Assembly (NCBI GenBank): GCA_002049455.2
Contig: KV919041.1
Coordinates: 1 to 64,000 of the forward strand
DNA from: Porphyra umbilicalis
Taxonomy: Eukaryota; Rhodophyta; Bangiophyceae; Bangiales; Bangiaceae
Direction: 5' to 3'
Length of the DNA: 64,000 bases
Made by a program: the position numbers and the translations under genes
Shown here: one piece after another, positions 30,222 to 41,754 of the stretch
How the letters are laid out: the number at the start of each line of letters is the position of its first letter
Position numbering within the stretch: position 1 is the stretch's first letter
Notes under the pieces: model-generated
The model's database searches: none
What the model was told of the DNA's origin: nothing
What the model saw: only the letters and a program-made list of their open reading frames with translations

Positions 30222-31724
30222 TCATCCACTCCGCGGATGCGGCAACACACGCCACCGGTTGGACATGGAGTGCGTCATGCGGCGGCTTGCGTTCGGTCTG
30301 CAGGTGTCGCAGTCGTGCACAACCAGCGCACGTCGCCCGGCAGGAGCCATCACCAGGTACTGGTGGTCCGCCTCCATCACGGAGCGTGTCCCCCCAGCAT
30401 CCTCTTCGTCATACGGGTTGACAATGGCCGCCACCAGGCCAGATGCGCTAGAGCACAGCGCGACCACCCGAAAGCAGGCGACCTTGGTGTCGCGCTCCCG
30501 CAACGTCTTGGAACAGTCGACGTACTCCCTTGCAATGCTCGCATCCGAAGTGATGAGCACGCGTACAGCGTCGCTAGATGTCACCCACGCGTCGTCCCCG
30601 CGTGTAGCACGCGCACGCCAGCGGAGAGCACCGGTGCCACAGAAGCGCTTGGCCAGCGACTCGGCGCGCTCCAATACGTTGGCCGCCGTCACGATGGGGC
30701 CTGACAGCTGCCATGGTGCAGATTCTTCACTCCACAGAGGGTACGTGGTCTTGAGCGCCTCCTTCGCGCCGGCATGAGCCGTCCATCTCTTGTCGACACC
30801 AAAATAGGTGGGGTCGAGACGCAAGCGGGACACCAGCTCGACTTCAACGACCCGGACCATCGCCCGTCGGGCGTCATCACGACCGTTGCCTCTCCGCATC
30901 GCCCGCTTGATGAATTGGTGCGCGCGCTCAAAAGCCAACTCCTGGGAGTGCCGCACGTGCAACAGCGCTGGGATGGAGAAGTTCAACACCTCCCGCAACC
31001 GGTGCAAGTTGGGGACGTCGATGATGCTCGCGAAGAAGATGCAGTCGGGGCGGAGGCACGCTGCTACGACGGCCGAAATGAACGCGTCGGCGAATTCGAG
31101 AAGATCCTTGTGAGATGGCCGCACCCGACACGCATCAGCGCCGTCCAGGTCCACCCGCGGGAAGTAGTACACGGAGTGAACGAGTGCCTGCAGCTTGGAA
31201 AGCACGTCCAAGACCACTTCCAGCGCCGCCGAGGTTGCGCCGGTCCAAAGCACCCGACGAAGCGACATGGGCCCCACAGCCAAGACGGCCGCCCACTCCG
31301 AGATCTTGATCCCCTCGTAAATGGTGCCCTTATCAATTTTGAGGACCCGCGTCCGCTGCAGGCGAGCTTTAGACAGAGAATCTCGCAGGGAGACCTCAGC
31401 CAGCAGCCTCTGATCGTCGCTCAGTATTCCATACACTGCCTCAACAGCGCATCGTGTCAGGCCCATGTAGAACAAGTGGTCGGGTGCCGGGAAAATGGAG
31501 CGGTGGCCGTCAAAGATGCCGTACGGGAAGGCCTCGTACAACTCACCGAACACGCTCAACGCGCTGTCGACGCGCAATCCAAGCGACTTGAGCCCGTTCT
31601 CAACATACGCCGCTCTGGCTACGTCCGCGACATCACGGCGCGGCCGACGAGGGGCTCGTGGCCGCCCCCCAGCCACCGCTTGCGCCCTTGAGTAGCGGTC
31701 GCCGTCCGAGGCGCCACCAGCCAT
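30222..31724 (-). CDS. transposon ORF a: C-terminal half of a KDZ-like transposase
   Basis: A 500-residue open frame starting at ATG 31724. After a basic Arg-rich tail (APRRPRRD), the conserved part opens with ENGLKSLGL and then FDGHRSIFPAPDHLFYMGL, the block that in large transposases carries a late catalytic Asp or the target-binding PDH/PMH motif. The middle has KISEWAAVLAV and YYFPRVDLDGADACRVRPS. A third block, IDVPNLHRLREVLNFSI then FERAHQFIKRAMRRGN, is the E..AHQ..K segment shared with transposon proteins of oomycetes and other algae. The C-terminal 200 residues are less conserved. Copy B has the same protein at 40119-41317, with a different short N terminus, which suggests that ORF a is an independent gene in the element. 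Its neighbour is ORF b, divergently transcribed across a 1-kb gap. Confidence 0.7.
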   Translation of the reverse strand: MAGGASDGDRYSRAQAVAGGRPRAPRRPRRDVADVARAAYVENGLKSLGLRVDSALSVFGELYEAFPYGIFDGHRSIFPAPDHLFYMGLTRCAVEAVYGILSDDQRLLAEVSLRDSLSKARLQRTRVLKIDKGTIYEGIKISEWAAVLAVGPMSLRRVLWTGATSAALEVVLDVLSKLQALVHSVYYFPRVDLDGADACRVRPSHKDLLEFADAFISAVVAACLRPDCIFFASIIDVPNLHRLREVLNFSIPALLHVRHSQELAFERAHQFIKRAMRRGNGRDDARRAMVRVVEVELVSRLRLDPTYFGVDKRWTAHAGAKEALKTTYPLWSEESAPWQLSGPIVTAANVLERAESLAKRFCGTGALRWRARATRGDDAWVTSSDAVRVLITSDASIAREYVDCSKTLRERDTKVACFRVVALCSSASGLVAAIVNPYDEEDAGGTRSVMEADHQYLVMAPAGRRALVVHDCDTCRPNASRRMTHSMSNRWRVLPHPRSG

Positions 31725-32803
31725 TTCAGCTGCAGGGTTGGCGTGTGTAGATTTTCACTCGGGCGGGGGGGCGACACAGCGACACCGGCGGCGGATCAGG
31801 CCGGGTAGGCGGGTGCCAGCGCCGCAGAGTTGCGAGCGTGCGCATCTCGGCGCCTACACACGGACGCCGGCGCGCGGCAGTCAGCGACCACGAGTGGTGG
31901 TGGCAACAGCCAGCGACAACGAGCGGTGGCGGCGACAGCCCCGTCCACAACAGGATCGAGCGCGGGGGGAGCCGTCGCCGCCTCAGCAGCGCCCGCTGGC
32001 TGGCTGCGAGTATGCGGCCTCACCAACACCACCCCACCCCGACTCGCAGCACACCGAGACAGTGGCGAGAGATAGAGCCGGGACGGAGGCCTGCCATGTC
32101 TGCCGCGCAGTCAGAAGACAGTGATGGCACGGGATGTGACCTGAGGTGGCTCGTCGTAGCCAATCATTGCGTAGCAAATCGCAAGGCACGAGACTACTCC
32201 GCTGCGGCCCCGAACGGCGCACCGCCTGCGCCGGCTGCAAGCAGTGGATCACTACCGGTGCAATTGTACAGATGGCGCCGGGACGGACTGTTCAAATTCG
32301 AGCGGTGGGGGCCCGTGGCACCTTTGTCCGTGGGTATGCATACAGTGCACGGGGGCGGCACAGATCCACCACCGCGGACGGGCCGGCATGAACCGCTCCC
32401 GGCTCTGGCCGCGATGGTGCAGCTTCCAGGCGTATTGTCCAGATCATGGGCGCGCCTGCCTGCAGACTCTCTCCCCATCACACCCAAGCATCCTGCAAAG
32501 CTGCCGCCCCATCTTCAGCCGCGCGCGCTCTCACACTCTGCGAACCGCATTGACATCCCCTGGCAACCACCGCCGACTACCTTCCCTACCTGCGAGCTGC
32601 GTCCGAGTCTACGACGTCTGAAACGCTGTCTACTCCCGGTGCACCACTGAGCCGGCGACCTGCTGCGCACTCATTGCCATTAGTCCTACTCCCCTCGCCA
32701 CCGACGGTCCACCCCCGTTTTGACGACTAACGAGCGGTGTAGGTCTGCCTGGACCACCCGCTGCAGCCTCCCCTGCAGCCTGCATCACCACCCCCCCTCT
32801 CTG
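31725..32803. other. intergenic region between divergent ORFs a and b
   Basis: It contains short direct repeats of a cagcgacaacgagtggtggc type near 31880-31950 and overlapping open frames without domains. A Cys pair (CAGC) in the plus frame at about 32225 was noticed but is too weak to call. Probably the promoter region of the transposon. Confidence 0.35.
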
Positions 32804-33709
32804 ATGGATGAGGAGGAACCGATGGAGCTTGCGCCAGCATCTGGTGCGCCGTCCCGGAAGCGAGCGCGCCGCGTCGTCACCGTCGTAGACATGGCGAGCT
32901 TGCAGCGGGATGTGGCGCAGCTCTCTGCGTGGCGGAACCAACTGCCACAGATGCAGGCCAAGATATCTTCATTGGAGGAGGAGCCGTTGGCAGCGCGCTC
33001 GTCGGTCAACGGGCTGCACGCGCTGCAGGTAGCCGTGCAGCAGGACGAGTTTGTGTTAGGCAAGGCGCTCCAGGTGTCGCTGCGCAGCCGACTAGTCGAG
33101 AAAAAGCGGGCTTGCCCGCCTGTGCGTCGGTCAGTGGCGCACAATCCGCAAACGACGCGGGTGGTGGAGGTCGAGGCCGTGCTGAGGGCGGTCGTTCAGT
33201 TTGTGGCGATGACCGAGGTCGTGTGTACGGGCTACCACAAGCGGGGGCTCGGCGTACGGACAATCGCGCTCCCCGACCGCGTGAGCCTGTACCGAGACTT
33301 AGGGCTTACTCCCTCTGTCATCCATGCGGTGCAAAGCCGCGTCTTCCAGCGAAGGAACGGCTTCAAGACTGCTCGAATTCTGTAGGAGCACGTCGTTGAC
33401 GATGACGGAAAGAGGTTTTACGTCGTCGCTCGCGACGTCGAGACAGCGACGGTCGCCAGCCGCGCGTCTGAGGTGTATGACTCTCGCCGCAAGCGCCACG
33501 TCGACCCACTCGAAACGACAACGCTACCTTACGACAAGCTGCTGGACGACCTACTGGCGTCAACAGGGTGCCTCAAGTGGAAAGAGAGCCGATCTTCAGA
33601 GCTGCAGCTTGAAGAGCTCGGTGACTTAGTGTCAGAAAAGGTGACGATGACAATCCCCATCAGCATCGTTCAGGGTTGTGCAGAGGACGTGATTGCCGTT
33701 CTTTCATGA
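32804..33709 (+). pseudogene. transposon ORF b, copy A, broken
   Basis: I do not recognise the family. From ATG 32804 (MDEEEPMELAP) the product has an acidic start, a basic patch (RKRARR), a helix with SLQRDVAQLSAW and SSLEEEPL that may form a coiled coil, then a conserved globular part: GLHALQ, EFVLGKALQVSLRSRLVEK, VVEVEAVL, the segment LGLTPSVIHAVQSRVFQRRNGF, and after a break DGKRFYVVARDV. All of these have counterparts in the same order in ORF b of copy B (38772-39716). It is interrupted once by an in-frame stop. It lies on the strand opposite to ORFs a and c and between them. Conservation across two diverged copies suggests a real role in the element, perhaps DNA binding; this is inference. 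Confidence 0.55.
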
Positions 33710-34495
33710 CACAAATGTATAAAAGGTGTCTCTTTATACGTCAAACAAAGGCAATAGGCTCACTCGGCGCCGTCGCCAACACCCCCTCCCCTCGATCACA
33801 CAGTTCTACAAGTGCCTCGAGGTGGCGGCGCCACGTTCCAAGGCCGTATCCCTCTGCGCGCCCCCCCCGTTGGACGAAAACTCGCTTGTACACGCCCAGT
33901 GCGCAGCGGCTGCGCCACCTAGCCACAAAGTCCCCGCCCGGCCACTTGCTTCTCACCCCCCTTGCCGACACGTGGCGGCAAGGCGAGCGTGCCGGTGCCT
34001 TCGCGGGTGCAGCCGACCCTCTGTGCGTCACTCACCCGAACTCCGCTCTCTCACATTGGGCACCCCCCCCCACCCTCAACTGTAATACCACCGCGCTGTG
34101 CTCTACCAGCCACCTCTGTCGCCACCGCGTCGTGCCTCGCCGCTGTCTGCGGCGTCGGGCGAAACACTGGGCCGCCTTCATTGCCGCCGCAGCCCTGCAA
34201 CACATCTCTTAATGGTCGGCGGCGGCGCCGAAGCGGGCAACGGCGTGTCTTTGACACAGCAACGGCACGGGAGTGATGCGGCGGAGACCTTGCTGTCAGT
34301 CCTATAGCTGTCGTCGTGTGGAGTAGGCGCAACTACGGGTGCAGTCGCGGCCTCCGAGAACGCCGCCGGCCGCACAAAGTACTCCTCCCGCCGCGACCGA
34401 CGCGCGGCGTTCTACGCAGAGGCTTGTCTTCCGATGGGCGCAGAAGCAATAGCCGCTCCCAGGAAGCCCGGCCACGGGAGCGAGAAGAGTCAAAG
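33710..34495. other. spacer between ORFs b and c of copy A
   Basis: Mixed composition, C runs near 33867 and 34062. Short open frames only; no conserved block shared with copy B was seen. Confidence 0.35.
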
Positions 34496-36200
34496 TCAGC
34501 CCTGGATGCCCTCCAGGGCCGAGATAATCGATGGCGTCCTCGGGGTAGTCCTTGTCATTGATAGGTATGAGCTGTCGCCGACGCCGGAATACTGGCTGCC
34601 CGCCTCCTTGACGTTCTGAAAGGAGCATACAGGGGAGGGGGCGTCAGCCCGCACGCCTCGCATGTGGCTGGACTTCGCCACTTACGTGTAGTCGCCGATG
34701 AGAAAGCTTACGTCCGTGATGATGCCCACCGCGTTACCGTCTGGGTCCTTGCCCATCCACTCCGTTGTGCAGCCCTTTCGCAAGTCCGGCGTGATCAGTC
34801 GTAAGATCTCGTCGGAGCTCACACCCGCCAGGGACGCGCCAATATACCTCACGGCATGTCGACTCGCCTTGTGGCGATAGCGCCACCCAGGGTAATTGCA
34901 CGCAACCGTTCCTGCAGACGTAGTTTTACCTTCATGCACCTGGAAGTCGTCGGTGAAGGGACAGATGGACAGGTGCAACATGATGTTGCCGTCATCGTCG
35001 ACGGTCCGCACGCCCCCGGTGCTACGCCGCGCGGGTGGCACGTCGACGACAAGCGCCGCCTCCACCGGAACTGGGTCCATGGATACCACTACGCAGGTGT
35101 TCCCTTGCACAGAGTGCCACGACATCTTGACGCGATCGTCCGTCAGCCAGTGCGGCGACACAATGCGACCTATGAGGGAATAATCGGCCATAAAAGGGAG
35201 AAGAAAACCACCCACGCGCACCGAGGCCGACTCGATCAGCCCAGCTCCCGCCGGAGCGTACGTTGGAGAGCCAATTGACAGGCCGTGGAAGTGCTTCTCC
35301 CCTTCTCGCTCAATGCTGACCTTCCCACCAACGGTGTAGATCTTGCCATCAAAGTTGAACTGCTGCTGCAGGTGCGGGCACGTCACCTACCGACGGTTCT
35401 GGTGCATTGGGGAGTCACAGTACTCCGGCTCCAAGTCTGTGTCCGCGGCCGACCCTGTAGCAGCGAGAAAGAGGTCGTAAGTGCCCCTAAAAGCAATGTC
35501 GCGCTTTACGTGCGTACTTGGTAAGATGTTGGTCACCTGCATCATGCCGCCGGCCTCCCGAGTAGCAGGGACGGAGGCCTCCTCAATGCTGAGGCCCCAT
35601 TGTACCCGAATGGCTGGCGCGACCACGCGGCGGATGGTGGTCTTGTCCCGCAGCAGCTTGTGGGCCGGCCGACCGACGTTGTAGAATGGGCGAAAGATGG
35701 CATACGACGCCTCAGTGACGTTGCATTGGCCGCAAGAAGAGGTATGCGCAGTAGTCCTCGAGAGAATTGACGGGGACTGGACCGCACCCCCCTACCGCCG
35801 GCTCCGGTACGTCACCTTCGTCAGTTGAGAGCAGCTCCGCGTCAGGGTCGTTCGCGCTGAGGGCGTCACTAGGGTCGTCGCCGTCGAGGGAGCCGGCGTC
35901 ATTGCTGCTGCCACCGCCATGGGAAAGGGAAATATTCTCCTTCAGCACCGCCTCGGTGGTTTCCTTGTGGGGCAGCAGCCCTGGCGTGGAATCTCTGCTG
36001 CAGAAGGCCGAGCCAGGTGAAGAAGCTGAGCTTGCGTCGCTCGCGCCGTCACCAAACACGCCGCGGAAGTCTGCCACCGCCGCCCGACCCGACTGCGCTG
36101 TCGTCCCGCGCCGACGAGTGAGGCATGGTGCACGCCTGCGCCGGCAACCGAGCAGGCGCATCGCCGAGCGAGGGTTTGCGGACGGCAGGTCGGTGACCAA
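34496..36200 (-). pseudogene. transposon ORF c, copy A: N-terminal half of KDZ-like transposase, broken
   Basis: The N-terminal third (about 36200-35760) is Ser/Asp/Glu-rich. The conserved part starts near 35730 with FRPFYNVGRPAH and continues with HVKRDIAFRGTYDLFL, YCDS, GRIVSPHW, PFTDDFQVHEGKTTSAGT (the DDF motif expected near the first catalytic Asp), HAVRYIGASLAGVS, DPDGNAVGIITDVSFLIGDY and, past a stop, KSSHMRG, a Cys, and TRTTPRT. Copy B gives FYADDF, DPDGN, FLGDYPQV, KSSHLRG, PCSLC and VRTTGRT at the same places. The frame is broken in about three places, one of them a nonsense codon directly after GDY. In homologous single-chain transposases the region after RTT runs straight into the material found here in ORF a, so the enzyme appears divided between two genes. 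Confidence 0.6.
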
Positions 36201-36960
36201 CTGGGGAGGGTCTCAGCGGGGGACGGGAAGACAGAGGCACCACTGCGGAGGACAGTTGAGCAGCCGGCCCAGGCATGGAGCGGGGACGAGCAGAGTCGAG
36301 GAGAACTGGGTCACCAGCGGAGCCCCCCCATCCTGCCGGCAGGGCGACCGATGACTCAATCGATACAGAGATTGTTCTTACTCGAGGGTGGAAGATGGGG
36401 GTACGCGGAATTGCGGCGAAGAGCGCGCCGTGACGGTGGCGTCGCACGGCGCCGTGGGTGCAGTCGGAACCGCGGAGAGGGGGCAGTTTTGTGAGAACAG
36501 TAACAGCGATCTTGTCGGCGTCTGAGCCGGCAGGCTTGTGAGAAACGGCCCGCCCAGTTGCGGTCTGTAGGAACGTACCCAGCGGCAGTCCAGGGTGTGA
36601 AAATAGCACGCGTGTGGAAGAGTGCCAATCAACTCGTCAGAAAACACCAATTTCGTGTTGAGGGGGTCTTTGATGAGTTTGCATCTTCGAGGTGCCGGTA
36701 ACAAATTTTCAATGCTCACTCTTCGTTTCGGGTAGTGGTCACCACGACCGCTGCCGCGATGCCGTGGGCGGCCGGTGCTCGTGCTCGACGACCAGCGTGA
36801 GGTGGCGACGAGGCGCCATACTTCTTCTGGCTGTGCGGGGGCTGCGACAATAACAACTGCAGGTCTGCGACGGCAACCAAGGAGGTGACGAGGGCGGGTG
36901 GGCGTCGGGGTGGGGGAGCTGACAATCTACGCAGCAGCGGCAGGCAAAATAGTCCGAGTT
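36201..36960. other. region upstream of ORF c, copy A
   Basis: The minus strand has a protein-like frame at 36719-36378 (KDPLNTKLVFSDELIGTLPH), which might be the first part of ORF c or an unrelated remnant. No homologous stretch was found in copy B. Confidence 0.3.
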
Positions 36961-37590
36961 TTGCGTTGAGCACCGGGGTACTGCAGCGTGCCTTCGCTGT
37001 AGTCAACGTTGGCACCGCCCCGCGTCCGGCCTTCGTGGCGGTCGCGGCCGCCGGCAGCTCGCCCGTAGTCGAGTCGGTTACTGCCGTCGATGGCGCCCCC
37101 GTGCTGGTGGCGGTAGCAGCGGCCGGCAGCTCGCCGGTCGCCGAGTTGGTCGCCGCCGCCGGCGCGCCGGCGGCTCGCCCATATTCAAAGTCGGTCGCCG
37201 CCGCCAACGCCGCGCCCGCGCTGGTGGCGGTCGCGGCCGCCGGCGGCTCGCCCGTCGTCGAGTCGCTCGCCGCCGCCGACGGCGCCCCCGCGCTGGTAAT
37301 GGTCGCTGCCGCCGGCGGCTCGCCCGTATTCGAGTTGGTCGCCGCCGCTAACGGCGCGACCGCGCTGGTGGCGGTCGCGGCCACCGGCGGCTCGCCCGTA
37401 TTCGAGTCGGTCGCCGCCGCCGACGGTGCGCCCGCGCTGGTGGCGGTCGCGGCCGCCGGCGGCTCGCCCATATTCGAGTCAGTCGCTGCCGCCGACGGTA
37501 CGCCCGCGCTGGTGGCGGTCGCGGCCGCCGGCGGCTCTCTCATGTTGAAGACGATTGCTGCTGTGGACGGCCCGCCCGCGCTGATGGCTG
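36961..37590. repeat. 72-bp tandem repeat, open on both strands
   Basis: About eight diverged copies of a 72-bp unit. On the plus strand each unit reads as DGAPALVAVAAAGGSPVFES plus VAAA; on the minus strand as TGEPPAAATATSAGAPSAAA plus TDSN. Flanking frames are also open: plus 36885-37715 (276 residues) and minus 37684-36716 (322 residues). Neither has a recognised domain or a convincing start, so I cannot say which strand codes, if any. The minus version is hydrophilic and Ser/Thr-rich, the plus version hydrophobic. Confidence 0.8.
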
Positions 37591-37715
37591 ATGCGGGGTT
37601 GATGTGTGGAGGACGGCGCGGTGACGTGGTGGGGGCGGCACGCGCGCGGCAGCGCAGAAGGGGTGTTTCACAGCACCGCGGCACTTCGTCGAATCGAGAC
37701 GGTAAATTATTTTGA

Positions 37716-38771
37716 TGGAGGCCGGCAAATATCGGTTCTGCTCCAGTGAGCGGTATGAGTGGCCCTCGGTTTTGAGTAACGTTGAGGGACGCGACCAGAT
37801 ACCATTTAACACCTGTAAAAGGATCTGCCTCCTGGTTCGTCGAAGGGATCGGAGTACAACCAAGCCCGATCCACTCCTCATCCCAATGTCGACATCTAAA
37901 GTCTTTCCCATTCTATTAAACACCTGGTGTTTTGGAGCCTATCGTTGGCGTGCTTGCTCCAAACGGTTCCAACTTTGTAGTATCCTTTGATGACAGGTTC
38001 CGCGTGAGCACACGAAAAATCACGTCGAGAAGCGCAGTTCATCGGCCGCTGTGGTGTGTACACCTCCGGCAGCATCGATCTGGTCACACCGATACCGTCC
38101 GTTCCGGACCATCTCAGACGTCGTCGAATCCAATTCGAGCTTGCTCCCAAGTTGAGGGGCTACTTTACTCAGATCCAACAGCGACAAGCGATCAACACGC
38201 GATGCTCACGCGACCACATCCAAGGATCTTCCATGCCGGAAGCGCCGCGCATCATAAATTGAAGTGCTGGCGCTAAGCAAGCCGTCTTGACATGCTAAAA
38301 TCTATGACTCCCTTAAAACAGTTCTCTGTCAACGCCCATATCAAAGCATGCCCACGCCGACAAAGTCGCATTCACTCCACGTCCTCCTCATCCTCGTCCC
38401 CCTCATCCTTCCTATCCTCCTCACTATGTATCAGATGTTCCACTACATCTTCGTACGGCATCTATCTCGATAGAAGTGCTTCCTCAACACTAGCGGAGCT
38501 TTGTGCCATCATGCTGTGCGGCAACATGGGATTTACTAGTGTAGGAATCGACGTTGATGTAAAAAAAAAGCACTAGCAGCGGGGTCTACAGGAGGGCAGC
38601 CACGTCCCATGCCTTACCCTGCACCACACTGACAGGTACGGACACGAGAAGCCTACCAGCAGCGTCGCCTGCTCCACACCTACCGTCCTCGCGAGCCGCT
38701 CTACTCTCTCTCCACACTAAACCCCCAGGATATGCTTCCGGTAGGGCTGGGACCACGGCGTACGGTATCCA
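37716..38771. other. lower-GC spacer between transposon copies
   Basis: Nearly balanced base composition, short ORFs only. A pyrimidine-rich stretch (cctcctcatcctcgtccccc and neighbours) lies at about 38378-38426. No terminal repeats were matched. Confidence 0.35.
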
Positions 38772-39716
38772 CTATTCCTCCAAGGAGGACTCAAAACGCC
38801 GATTGCGGTCGTCCCACTCCTCGGTGGCACGCACAGCCACCCGCACCTCGCTCCGCGCCCGATCCCTCCTTAGCACAAAAATCATGCGACCGTCCGAGTG
38901 CATGTGCTGCTCAAGCGACAACCTTGTGAGCACGTGTCCGTTCTTCCGCTCGAAATGCCGGACCTTAGCAGCGGCGAGCACCGAATGGGACATACCCAGC
39001 GCATGTGCGATAGCACCCAGGTGAGCGACCTCCACCGACCGAGTAGTGGCCCCACTACGTTGATGAAGTGCAGTAGTGCAAACGAGTTCCTGCTGATGCA
39101 CCAACTGCTCCATTTCCAACCGAGTAGCATCGACCTCCACGAACAAAAGCCCCCTTGTTCCTGCCCTCTTGTTTGTCGTCATGTGCCGAATGCTTCGTGG
39201 TGGACACACCCGCAGGCGCTCCAAGAGACGAGACCACGCGCACACACCCAGCGCGCGTCCCAGTACGAAGCGGTCTATCGGGATGACGTCCTGCAAGGCG
39301 CTCAAACCGGAGAGAGATACGGCTACAAGCTGCCACTGGAGCTCGAGGCTAGCAAGACGCTCATCTGTCCGCCGTCGCGCTTGCTGCTCCGCCGACATCG
39401 CCCGCGCCAGCGACTGCACCGAGTCGACGCTGTGATTGTCGCCACTAGCGACGTCGCTCGGTCCGGCAAAGCTGCCGTCGGTCTTGTCGGCTGTTGAATC
39501 CGGGCCGTCCATGACGAGCCGCTCGTCGGCAGGGCAGCCACGCTTGATGGCAGGGCAGGGAGGCGGGTAGCAATATTGGGACGACTGCCTGGGGAGACGG
39601 GCGGCTGTCGCCAACGACCGGCGTTGGCGGGGGAAAGGCGGGTGGCAACAGGGAAAGGCCGGCGGCAATGAGCAATGGCGCGTACAGCAGGAGGGTGTGT
39701 ATGACCGCAGAGGCAT
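38772..39716 (-). CDS. transposon ORF b, copy B, intact frame
   Basis: Open from ATG 39716; an internal ATG at 39512 (MDGPDSTADK) matches the start point of the copy A homologue better. Shared blocks, in order, are GLSALQ, RFVLGRALGVCAWSRLLE, VEVDATRLE, LGMSHSVLAAAKVRHFERKN and DGRMIFVLRRD, corresponding to GLHALQ, EFVLGKALQVSLRSRLVE, VEVEAVL, LGLTPSVIHAVQSRVFQRRN and DGKRFYVVARD in copy A. A Gln/Arg-rich helix (AEQQARRRTDERLASLELQW) precedes the globular part. The gene faces away from ORF a across a gap of about 400 bp, as in copy A. No known domain was recognised. It is the best-preserved member of this ORF in the window. Confidence 0.55.
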   Translation of the reverse strand: MPLRSYTPSCCTRHCSLPPAFPCCHPPFPRQRRSLATAARLPRQSSQYCYPPPCPAIKRGCPADERLVMDGPDSTADKTDGSFAGPSDVASGDNHSVDSVQSLARAMSAEQQARRRTDERLASLELQWQLVAVSLSGLSALQDVIPIDRFVLGRALGVCAWSRLLERLRVCPPRSIRHMTTNKRAGTRGLLFVEVDATRLEMEQLVHQQELVCTTALHQRSGATTRSVEVAHLGAIAHALGMSHSVLAAAKVRHFERKNGHVLTRLSLEQHMHSDGRMIFVLRRDRARSEVRVAVRATEEWDDRNRRFESSLEE

Positions 39717-40118
39717 AAGTGCAGTCGCGATGGAGGTCGGCGACGGCCGGGCTGGTGGGGGCCGCGGTAGTGCTTTGCAGAGGGGAGAGTTGGGGGGGCC
39801 CGGTGTCGATAGGGGCAGGAGCGTCGTAGCGAAGGTATGGCTAAGGCGGCGAAGGCGCGCGCTGTTGTACCGAAGACCGCAGTACTCGTGTCACTGACTG
39901 ACACTTGGGCGCGAGAAATTACACTCCAAATCACGGAGGCGCCGGCAAGTATTGTCAGATAAGTCAGAAGCGGCATTAGTGTCAGTATCGTGCTCGCGGG
40001 GGCGCCGACGCTCTTTCGACTGGCGGCTCCAAGCAGTGGCACCTTTGTTCCAGTGCGAAGGGACAAGAGACCCCTTGGGCACGCCCCTCTCTCCACTGCA
40101 TTATCCGTCTCCCGTGCG

Positions 40119-41317
40119 ATGTCTGAGCACATTGAAGGTGGCCTAAAGTCTCTCGGCTTGTACGAGACAACGGGCAAGTCGACCTTCCACGACTGGGCTG
40201 CATCGTTTCCCTCCAGTAGCTTTGACGGGCACCGCTCCGTCCTGCCAGCACCGAACCACCTGCTCTTTCATGGTATGACCAAGAAGCTCATCACTGCCAT
40301 CTTTCTTGAGTTGAAGGACAGTCAAGCCGTCGCCGCCGAGATGTCTTTGCGAGACTGCCTGCGAGATTCCCTGCTGCGCCGCACGCGCGTGTACAACATC
40401 AAGTCCAAGAAGACCAACAACTTGACCATCCCTGAGTGAGCGGCCGTGCTGACCGTCTCGTCGCTCTCCTTTTCACGTGTGCTGCAGCGACCATCCGACG
40501 AGACACTTTCTACCTGTGTTTCGCTTGGCTTGAAATTGCTCAACGTGCTCCGCGGTCTGGCGGCGGAGCTCTACTATTCCCCTCGGGCGGAGTTAAACGG
40601 CGCAAAGGCGTGCCGAGTGCGGACTCACGGTATCCCTGAGGACCGTCTCGACAAGTTCTTCAATGCGTGCATCAGCCTCTACCAGCGTCCCGCCGCTAGC
40701 TCAATTGCGAAGGCCATTGATGTCCCCAACCTCCACCGCACGCGCGAGCTGTGGGACGTATGTGGGCGCTACCTCGGCCACGTGCGCTTCTTCATTGACC
40801 TGGAGCTGGAGAGCGCGCACCAGCCGATGAAGCAGGCCATCATCAAGGCAACGGCCACGACGAAGCTGGCCAAGCGATGAGACGGATGCAGCAGACGGAG
40901 TTTTTCTCCCGCCTCGCGCTGTCGCCGGCGTATTTTGGCTGGCATGACACCTGGGTCGCTCATGGCGGCGTGCAGCTTTCTCTCTCCAAAGCCCTTCCCT
41001 TGGTGAGTCACGCGTCAAAGGTGTGGCGTGCGCACGCTATGAGAGTGCCCACAGGTGACATTCCTGCCGACGTGCGGCTTTTGGGGGAGTCTTTTGTGTC
41101 GAGCACAACTGCAATCGTGTGGCGCTCGAGGGTGTCTCGCGCTGTGGTTGTTCTGCGTGTGCACGACTCTGTGAGTGTGCTCGTGTCTGGAGCAACCGGA
41201 CTGAGGACCGTTCACACCCATGAAGTGAGGCGTGGCGAATCTCCATTGGTTGCTTTCTTATTCGTTGTGGGGCTATTCACGGCAATGCATGGCCCACCAT
41301 GCGCTATCGTACGGTAG
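40119..41317 (+). pseudogene. transposon ORF a, copy B, broken
   Basis: ATG 40119 opens MSEHIEGGLKSLGLYE, aligning with ENGLKSLGL of copy A. Further shared blocks are FDGHRSVLPAPNHLLFHGM, VAAEMSLRDCLRDSLLRRTR, YYSPRAELNGAKACRVRTHG, IDVPNLHRTRELWDV and LESAHQPMKQAI, then LSPAYFGWHDTWVAHGG. It is broken by an in-frame stop where copy A has a Trp (KISEWAAVL) and by a frame change after the AHQ block. The short N terminus differs from the Arg-rich one of copy A, so the start of this gene evolves fast. Confidence 0.6.
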
Positions 41318-41754
41318 TGCGAGCCAGTTGATGTGGGCCATGTTTTCCGACGAGTTCAGGGTTGCCGTCTGTTTCTGAGGCTGCAGCTCACCGTTCGTCG
41401 CGCTCTTGTTGTGCATCGCTGTGAAGAAGGTTGCGAGTTCGACGCTGGGGCTTATGCAATGAAGCACTCGCTCGATAACGCGTGGTGGGTTTTGGGTCTC
41501 TCGGAAGGGTACCCCGGGCGGTTGGCATGATTAAACATCACTTGTCGGCTCTGCACCTGCTCACTACCTGAGTATAGCGTTGTCACGTGGGTCCGTGCTG
41601 AATGTTCACTGCCCCAGCGCCGAGCGATGGCTTGTCATCGAGAGAGCCGCTGCCGGCGCGTTGAAGAGCGACCATACAATTCCTCAGAGTATGAATGAAG
41701 TACGTGCCACCTGTATAATTAACAGCTTCTTCTGGAACTCCACGTTTACAGAAA

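Larger units (their letters stand above)
30222..36200 (-). mobile_element. split-transposase DNA transposon, copy A
   Basis: Read on the minus strand the order is ORF c (transposase N-terminal half), then ORF b on the opposite strand, then ORF a (transposase C-terminal half). Each ORF has a homologue in copy B at 38.8-43.8 kb, at an identity low enough that only protein comparison shows it. The ORF c signatures (DDF, GDYxxVxKSSHxRG, a Cys pair, RTTxRT) and the ORF a signatures (FDGHRSxxPAPDHL, DVPNLHRxRE, E-AHQ-K) follow the order of large DDE transposases of the KDZ/CACTA-like class known from algae and oomycetes. Class assignment is inference. No inverted ends or target duplication were found. 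ORF a is open; ORFs b and c are broken, so this copy is not expected to make active enzyme. Confidence 0.65.

Noticed and set aside
32150-32400. Cys-pair frame between transposon ORFs a and b as a zinc-finger gene
   Set aside because: Only one CxxC, no start and no homologous stretch in copy B.
34680-34690. acGTAAGT after GDY in ORF c of copy A as a splice donor
   Set aside because: The same frame continues directly past the TAA with residues matching copy B (KSSHxRG), so it is a nonsense codon, not an intron border.
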